Positions 58,680-64,000 of a stretch of 64,000 nt of DNA are shown piece after piece. Position 1 is the stretch's first letter. The number at the start of each line of letters is the position of its first letter. This DNA is from Leptolyngbya subtilissima AS-A7 (GTDB taxonomy: Bacteria; Cyanobacteriota; Cyanobacteriia; Phormidesmidales; Phormidesmidaceae), in assembly GCF_039962255.1 (NCBI RefSeq), contig NZ_JAMPKY010000008.1:124001-188000 (forward strand), written 5' to 3'. A program made the position numbers and the translations under genes. Below the pieces are notes generated by a model. It had not been told where the DNA came from. It worked only from the letters and a program-made list of their open reading frames with translations, and did no database searches.

Positions 58680-60085
58680 GCAATCTTCTTGTAGGTTTGT
58701 TGGCCATTGGTTTGATAGTGCTGCTCTCTGCCCAAAACTGGCAGCGGTCTGTAAAAGTAGTTCTGGTTTTAGTAGTGCTCGAAGGGGCATTACGAAAGTG
58801 GGCGCTCCCCCAAGCAAGCCAGTTCATCTACTTCCTAAAAGATTTCGTTTTAATTGGCGCTTATCTGCGATACTTTTTGCTGTCCCCGGTTCAAACCCGA
58901 TTATTCATTCAGAAACCTATTGTTTTGATACTGATCGGGTGTATGGCAGTTTGGGGAGGGGTACAAGCTTTCAATCCAAGCCTAGGCTCACCAGTAATTG
59001 GTCTATTTGGCTTCAAAAGTTATTTTCTATACGTGCCTCTGGTTTGGCTAGTGTCCCAAATGTTTAGCACTGAGGAAAAGCTATATCAATTTATTCGTAA
59101 CTATCTGCTGCTACTGATTCCAGTATGCGTTTTGGCTATTGCTCAATTTTTCAGCCCGCCTACTAGTCCTCTCAACGTATACGCCTGGGGTGAAGATGGC
59201 CCTGCTGTAGTAAGTTCAGGCTTAGGTACAGTAAGAGTGACAGGTACTTTTTCTTATTTGACGGGTTATGCAACTTACTTGTTGACCTGTCTATGTCTGC
59301 TATTGCCCGTAATCTCTCGACCTCAGCCTCGTCTATGGCAAGTTTTAACTCTGACTGAAGGCGGGCTGATTGCGGTAACCGCGTTTATGACCGGGTCTCG
59401 TGGCCTTGTCTTTGGTTCTGTGCTGCTGATAGCTGGCTACGGGCTCCTGCTAGCTCTAACTAGTTTCTCTAATTTCTCCGTTAGCGCACGTAAATTGGTT
59501 TTGCCAGGCATAATAGGTTTTTTAGCAGTTTCACAAGGCGGACGACTGGCCTTTGAGTCATTTTGGAACCGCGTCGAAAATGCCAACGACAGTCTTATTG
59601 CTCGAGTCTTAAGCCCTTTTACTGAGCCTTTTAACAACTTTTATCTTAAGGGTTTAGACGGCTACGGTTTAGGCGCTACGTTTCAGGCTAATGCCACTAT
59701 CCGTCAAGCGTTTCAGCTTCCTCCAGGGGAAATTATTCCAGTATATTTTGAAAATGAAATGGGTCGAATTGGCCTAGAGGTCGGGCCTGTAGGCTTCTTC
59801 CTCTGGTATGGCTTACGGCTAGTGCTGCTTTTCACCCTATTTAAAGTTTCTCTCCAGCTTACTCATCCGTTTTTGCGTCAGCTTGCCCTGAGTGTCTTTG
59901 TCTATCAGGGCGTAACTTTTATTGCTCAAATGGTCTATAACCATACTGCTAATGCGTATCACTGGTTTTTTTACGGTTTTATCTTTCTGCTTCCTTATTT
60001 AGAGCGGGTAGACCAATGGCAGCAAGCTCAACAACCTAATTTTTTACATGGTCAACCGACGCATTTCTCTGGTGCATCCCACTAG
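58676..60085 (+). CDS. O-antigen polymerase/ligase-like membrane protein
   Basis: This 469-aa protein has about ten to twelve hydrophobic helices. A large extracytoplasmic loop lies near residues 315-365 (GYGLGATFQANATIRQAF, ENEMGRIGLEVGPVGFFLWY), a layout shared by Wzy polymerases and WaaL ligases, with a conserved Glu-rich ENE/LEVG segment in the loop. It probably joins repeat units or attaches the polymer. The ATG at 58676 is chosen because it couples to the preceding gene (ATGA); an in-frame TTG lies two codons earlier. The stop is 38 bases inside the next gene. Confidence 0.75.
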   Translation: MSNLLVGLLAIGLIVLLSAQNWQRSVKVVLVLVVLEGALRKWALPQASQFIYFLKDFVLIGAYLRYFLLSPVQTRLFIQKPIVLILIGCMAVWGGVQAFNPSLGSPVIGLFGFKSYFLYVPLVWLVSQMFSTEEKLYQFIRNYLLLLIPVCVLAIAQFFSPPTSPLNVYAWGEDGPAVVSSGLGTVRVTGTFSYLTGYATYLLTCLCLLLPVISRPQPRLWQVLTLTEGGLIAVTAFMTGSRGLVFGSVLLIAGYGLLLALTSFSNFSVSARKLVLPGIIGFLAVSQGGRLAFESFWNRVENANDSLIARVLSPFTEPFNNFYLKGLDGYGLGATFQANATIRQAFQLPPGEIIPVYFENEMGRIGLEVGPVGFFLWYGLRLVLLFTLFKVSLQLTHPFLRQLALSVFVYQGVTFIAQMVYNHTANAYHWFFYGFIFLLPYLERVDQWQQAQQPNFLHGQPTHFSGASH

Positions 60086-61301
60086 CAACCCTAACTCTCG
60101 CAATGCGGCGATCGCATTAGCTGAGGCCAACCTGCTGCACGAAGTTATTACTGCTGTCGCTTATGATCCCAAAAGTCAATTAGCCCGGACCATTCGACAG
60201 CTGCCTAGGTCTATCGGACTGCCCCTTAGCCAAGAGTTGGAAAGACGTACTTGGGTTGCACCAGGAAGTTCAACCATACGCACTCATCCTTGGAGAGAAG
60301 CCCTGAGAGTTGCTTTAGTAAAGTCAGGAGTAAGCACCAAGGTGGGGTTAGGGCAACAAGGACCTATTAATTGGGTATATAAGTCCCTGGATCGCCATGT
60401 GGCCCGGTGCCACCTCAACGAAATCGATGCCGTTTATGCCTATGAAGATGGCGCAGCCTATACATTTGAAGCTGCTAAACAACGAGGTATACGCTGCTTC
60501 TATGAACTACCCATTGCTTTTCACCATACTAGCCGACAGATTCAGCAGGATGAGGCTAGGCGGTTCCCAGAGTTTGCTTCTGCTCTTCAAGCTGCCCATG
60601 AACCTTTATGGAAATTAGAACGCAAGGATCAAGAAGCTGCGTTAGCAGATCATATTTTTGTAGCCTCTTCCATGACGCGTCAATCGCTTTTAGATGCGGG
60701 TATAGCTTCTGAGCGCATCTCAGTAATTCCCTACGGCGCGCCGGTTGACTACTTTCGGCCACAACCTAAGCTTGACAAAAAATTTCGAGCGCTATTTGTG
60801 GGTCGAGTTGGCCCTCGAAAAGGTGTTCACTACTTACTACAGGCTTGGAAAAAGCTTAGGCTGAGCGATGCCGAGCTTAAGCTAGTGGGTGTCAACGAAT
60901 TTCCAACGGGTTGGCTGGAGTCGTTTCAAGATTGCATTCACTACTTGCCTAGTGTTCCGCACACTACTTTGAGGCAGCACTACTGCAATGCCAGCGTTTT
61001 AGTTTTTCCCTCTTTAGTCGAGGGTTTTGGTCTGGTTATGCTTGAAGCTATGGCTTGTGGAATTCCGGTTATAACCACTCCTAATGCCGCAGGTCCTGAC
61101 ATTATTACTGATGGAGTCGAAGGGTTTATAGTTCCTATTCGTGACCCTGAAATAATTCAAGAAAAGCTAGAGTGGTGCTATGAAAATCCCGATAAGCTGG
61201 CTCAAATGGGACGTTCCGCTCGAAAAAAAGCTGAACTCTCAACCTGGTTCGGCTATCGTCAGAAGCTGGCCTCTAAAATCCAAACGTTACTTTCTGAGTA
61301 G
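60048..61301 (+). CDS. Glycosyltransferase family 4
   Basis: This 417-aa GT-B enzyme starts MVNRRISLVHPTSNPNSRNA inside the end of the polymerase gene. The donor domain has ALFVGRVGPRKGVHYLLQAW near residue 249 and VFPSLVEGFGLVMLEAMACG near 321-340. The acceptor domain has the subfamily pattern FYELPIAFHH. The specific sugar is unknown. Host-like composition returns here, with a HIP1 site near 60107. Confidence 0.92.
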   Translation: MVNRRISLVHPTSNPNSRNAAIALAEANLLHEVITAVAYDPKSQLARTIRQLPRSIGLPLSQELERRTWVAPGSSTIRTHPWREALRVALVKSGVSTKVGLGQQGPINWVYKSLDRHVARCHLNEIDAVYAYEDGAAYTFEAAKQRGIRCFYELPIAFHHTSRQIQQDEARRFPEFASALQAAHEPLWKLERKDQEAALADHIFVASSMTRQSLLDAGIASERISVIPYGAPVDYFRPQPKLDKKFRALFVGRVGPRKGVHYLLQAWKKLRLSDAELKLVGVNEFPTGWLESFQDCIHYLPSVPHTTLRQHYCNASVLVFPSLVEGFGLVMLEAMACGIPVITTPNAAGPDIITDGVEGFIVPIRDPEIIQEKLEWCYENPDKLAQMGRSARKKAELSTWFGYRQKLASKIQTLLSE

Positions 61302-61319
61302 CGAGAAATAAGTAATAAC

Positions 61320-62513
61320 ATGAGCAAGAGACTTGAGAAAAGAGATTTAGTTCATTTTTGGGTGCCTAATCTGTTCGAATTCAAAGGTGGGATTCAAGTC
61401 TACCTATGTGATATTTTATCGGCGATTAGCTATCTTCAGTCTCAAGGAAGTTTTTTGTTAAGTACCGATATAGTTATTATCGACAAACTCGACTCTGACA
61501 AGCCAGAAGTTGTATCTAAGGCAAACGAATTTACAGGCAACTTTTCGTTTACCTTTATGGGTAATGTCCCTAGAGTATTGCGAACTTTTGCTTTTAGCTT
61601 AAAAATTTTAATTGCTTCTTTTCAACAGCACCCAAATTTGATTTTATGCGGGCACTTAAACTTTACCCCCGTAGCTTATCTACTTCACTTATTGTTAGGT
61701 ACTCCATACTGGATTCTAGTGTATGGCGTTGATGCTTGGGATATTAAGCACCCTCTTAGGCGTCAGGCTTTGCAAGCGGCTGAAAAAGTAATCTCGATCA
61801 GTGATTATACCCGTAGCCGCTTGGTGGAAGAGGAGAATCTGCACCCTGATAAAATCTCGCTTCTTCCGGTCACCTTTAATGTTGAACGTTTTCAAGTAAA
61901 GCCCAAGCCAACCTATTTGCTCAATAGGTACAAGCTTCAGGAGAACCAACCTGTGGTGCTGACGGTCGCTCGTTTAGCTGACGATGAACAGTATAAGGGC
62001 TATGACCAAGTCATTCGGGCGATGTGCCTTGTACGTCAAAAAATGCCTGACGCACATTACGTCTTAGTAGGGAAGGGTAGCGATCGCCCCCGAGTTGAGC
62101 AGCTAATTGAGTCTCTTGGTCTAAAGGATTGTGTAACATTAGCTGGATTTGTGCCTGATGAAGAAATCTGTGATTACTACAATTTGTGTGATGTGTTCAT
62201 AATGCCGAGTAAGGGTGAAGGCTTTGGTATTGTTTACCTCGAAGCTCTGGCCTGTGGCAAGCCCACTGTCGGAGGCAATCAGGATGGTGCCATTGATGCT
62301 TTGTGCAGTGGCGAACTAGGCATTTTGGTCGATCCTGATAACGTGGACGAAATAGCTAGCACCTTAGCAGAAATTCTTCAAGGTAAGTCAACTCATCCAA
62401 TTATTTATCAGCCAAAGATATTGCGCCAGAGAGTTGACGAAATTTATGGTTTTAGTAGATTTCAGTCCAATCTTTTAGGGCTACTTAAAGAAACCAGCTT
62501 CGCAACACCATAG
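61320..62513 (+). CDS. Glycosyltransferase family 4
   Basis: This 397-aa GT-B enzyme has an N-terminal domain with FWVPNLFEFKGGIQVYLCD and a donor domain with VLTVARLADDEQYKGYDQVI, YVLVGKGSDRPRVEQLIESL and FIMPSKGEGFGIVYLEALAC. The ATG is 18 bases after the previous stop, and the next gene begins 1 base after its own stop codon, so the three final genes form one operon segment. Confidence 0.92.
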   Translation: MSKRLEKRDLVHFWVPNLFEFKGGIQVYLCDILSAISYLQSQGSFLLSTDIVIIDKLDSDKPEVVSKANEFTGNFSFTFMGNVPRVLRTFAFSLKILIASFQQHPNLILCGHLNFTPVAYLLHLLLGTPYWILVYGVDAWDIKHPLRRQALQAAEKVISISDYTRSRLVEEENLHPDKISLLPVTFNVERFQVKPKPTYLLNRYKLQENQPVVLTVARLADDEQYKGYDQVIRAMCLVRQKMPDAHYVLVGKGSDRPRVEQLIESLGLKDCVTLAGFVPDEEICDYYNLCDVFIMPSKGEGFGIVYLEALACGKPTVGGNQDGAIDALCSGELGILVDPDNVDEIASTLAEILQGKSTHPIIYQPKILRQRVDEIYGFSRFQSNLLGLLKETSFATP

Positions 62514-62514
62514 T

Positions 62515-63708
62515 ATGAAAGTTCTTCACGTGTTGCCATCTCTGAGCTACAAACTAGGTGGGCCAACTCAGGTAGCCCTCAACATTATTCGTACCCTACG
62601 AGAGGTAGGAATTGATGCCGAAATAGCAACTACCAATGACGATGAAGCTGAATTACTAGATGTACCCATCGGTCAGCGAGTTAACTATGAAGGCGTACCG
62701 GTTTGGTTTTTTTCGCGTCTAGCCCGGTTCAAAGCATTCATCCCATCTATTGGGTTGACCCAGTGGATGGTTAACCATTTGCGCCAATATGACATCGTTC
62801 ACAATCATTACCTATTCTGCTACGCTCCCACGGTGGGGGCAAGGTTAGCCCAGCATTATCAAATACCTTATGTCTCAAGTACGATTGGTCAACTAACTCC
62901 CTGGGCCCTTCAGCAAAGCAGGCTTAAAAAACAAATCTACGGCCGCTACATAGAGCGTTCCACACTCAACCGAGCTGCTGCTATTCATTGCACTACTCCT
63001 GCTGAAGCCGAGGATGCGCAGCGGTTTGGGATCAGCGCGCCTGCCTTGGTTTTACCGTTAGGAGTTAATCCGACAGTCGCGATCGCTAGTGCTGCAGCAA
63101 AACTGCGCGATCGCTATGACTTACCTTCCGACTGCGCAATAGTTCTGTTTTTGTCGCGCCTGCACGAAAAAAAGCGACCTGATTTTCTGCTGCGCGCGTT
63201 TGCTCAGCTTTCTCCCAAATCTCACGGCTATCATCTTTTATTAGCTGGTTCTGGGGACGCAGATTATTGCCACTACCTCAAGAATTTGGCCAGCACCCTA
63301 AATATTACCGACAGCGTTACCTTCACTGGCTTTGTCTCTGGTTCAGACAAAGATTTGCTGCTCCAGGGTTCCAATCTCTTTGCTCTGCCGTCTTATTCAG
63401 AAAACTTCGGCATTGCTGTAGCGGAGGCCCTAGCCGCTGGTCTCCCCGTTGTGATTACCCCTGATGTTCAAATCGCTCCCGACATCTCAGCTGCCCAAGC
63501 GGGGTTAGTAGTTTCTGATGGTTTAGAAGCGTGGAGTAATGCTCTATCTCAGCTGCTTTGTTCTCCTGATTTAAGAAACCAGCTAGGTCATAATGGTCAA
63601 CAGCTGGCTGCAACAAAGTACAGCTGGCCCAAGATCGCGCAAAACCTGAGCCAGTCCTATGATGAAATTCTTACTGGTCAACCCCTATCGTTTGCATATA
63701 GGTCTTGA
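62515..63708 (+). CDS. Glycosyltransferase family 4
   Basis: This 397-aa GT-B enzyme begins MKVLHVLPSLSYKLGGPTQV, a WcaC/mannosyltransferase-like start. The donor domain shows VLFLSRLHEKKRPDFLLRAF, LLAGSGDADYCHYLKNL and ALPSYSENFGIAVAEALAAG. It is the last gene of the plus-strand locus in the window; a small minus-strand gene converges on it with one base between the stop codons. Confidence 0.92.
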   Translation: MKVLHVLPSLSYKLGGPTQVALNIIRTLREVGIDAEIATTNDDEAELLDVPIGQRVNYEGVPVWFFSRLARFKAFIPSIGLTQWMVNHLRQYDIVHNHYLFCYAPTVGARLAQHYQIPYVSSTIGQLTPWALQQSRLKKQIYGRYIERSTLNRAAAIHCTTPAEAEDAQRFGISAPALVLPLGVNPTVAIASAAAKLRDRYDLPSDCAIVLFLSRLHEKKRPDFLLRAFAQLSPKSHGYHLLLAGSGDADYCHYLKNLASTLNITDSVTFTGFVSGSDKDLLLQGSNLFALPSYSENFGIAVAEALAAGLPVVITPDVQIAPDISAAQAGLVVSDGLEAWSNALSQLLCSPDLRNQLGHNGQQLAATKYSWPKIAQNLSQSYDEILTGQPLSFAYRS

Positions 63709-63709
63709 C

Positions 63710-64000
63710 TCAGTGAGTAACGCGATCGCAAGTAAATTGCCGTAAAGCAGCCTCAGAATGGGGTGTAACTAACTCTCGATCAGCGCCGGTATTCCGCCGG
63801 CAATCGTAGCGTTTAACGGGTCGGCTTTTGCCATCAATGCTGACAACCACCCGATACTCCCAAGCATATTTGGCACTGCGCTTGATCGTTTCAATACAGA
63901 CTTGCTGCCCCTCTAAGTCGCGGCAGAAAACGCTGGCTGAGGACTTAGGGCTCCAAACCAACAGGACTCCCCACAGCCCAAGCCCGAGCAGCACCGCAAT
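63710..64000 (-). CDS. Small secreted or membrane-anchored protein, 5' end may be outside
   Basis: This frame of about 95 codons runs to the window edge. It begins with a hydrophobic segment (VLLGLGLWGVLLVWS) that looks like a signal peptide or anchor, followed by a soluble part with four Cys (FCRDLEGQQVCIETIKRSA, RYDCRRN, FTCDRV). A GTG at 63994 could be the start, but the frame is open upstream and may continue. Similar short Cys-containing exported proteins occur in cyanobacteria, as far as I recall; the function is unknown. Confidence 0.6.
   Translation of the reverse strand: MAVLLGLGLWGVLLVWSPKSSASVFCRDLEGQQVCIETIKRSAKYAWEYRVVVSIDGKSRPVKRYDCRRNTGADRELVTPHSEAALRQFTCDRVTH

Overview
The window is a cyanobacterial chromosome segment. 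Support comes from the frequent HIP1 octamer GCGATCGC, a ferredoxin-type glutamate synthase, cyanobacteria-typical gene neighbours (asd-dapA-RNase J, tig-clpP-clpX, J-domain protein plus DUF3143) and an RNase E with a C-terminal arginine run. The moderately GC-rich composition and the gene content fit a filamentous Leptolyngbya/Nodosilinea-like organism, but the genus is an inference.

Positions 1-30200 are mostly housekeeping. The 5'-truncated glutamate synthase gltS comes first, followed by several small conserved cyanobacterial proteins, a gene-free stretch at 8061-8995, a membrane protein and a tRNA-Leu(UAG). A minus-strand RNA-metabolism and lysine block follows: a doubly frameshifted DUF2235 gene, rnhB, rne, rnj, dapA and asd. 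Facing it are tig, clpP, clpX and an alpha/beta hydrolase, then bioA, a pentapeptide-repeat membrane protein, an EGY-like site-2 protease and an Fe(II)/2-oxoglutarate oxygenase.

Positions 30200-63700 form a surface-polysaccharide locus of more than 30 kb, nearly all on the plus strand. Its first part encodes envelope machinery: a PpiC-type protein, an OPX export protein, a Wzc-like tyrosine autokinase, and two secreted proteins of unknown function, one ending in a probable beta-barrel. After an initial glycosyltransferase come a Wzm/Wzt-type ABC exporter and a long run of glycosyltransferases, FkbM and other methyltransferases, two sulfotransferases, an O-acetyltransferase fusion, a GT11 fucosyltransferase and a Wzy-like membrane protein. 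Together they would build, methylate, acetylate and sulfate a heteropolysaccharide and export it. No Wzx flippase is visible in the window.

The locus is a mosaic. The wzt gene switches from host-like to AT-rich composition in the middle of its ATPase domain near 42130, and the AT-rich stretch ends inside another glycosyltransferase gene near 55200. In between, by eye, there is only one HIP1 site, and it lies in a decayed glycosyltransferase relic. The fucosyltransferase is split by a one-base shift exactly at a run of nine T, which makes it a candidate phase-variable gene. All family calls come from reading motifs; no database search was possible.
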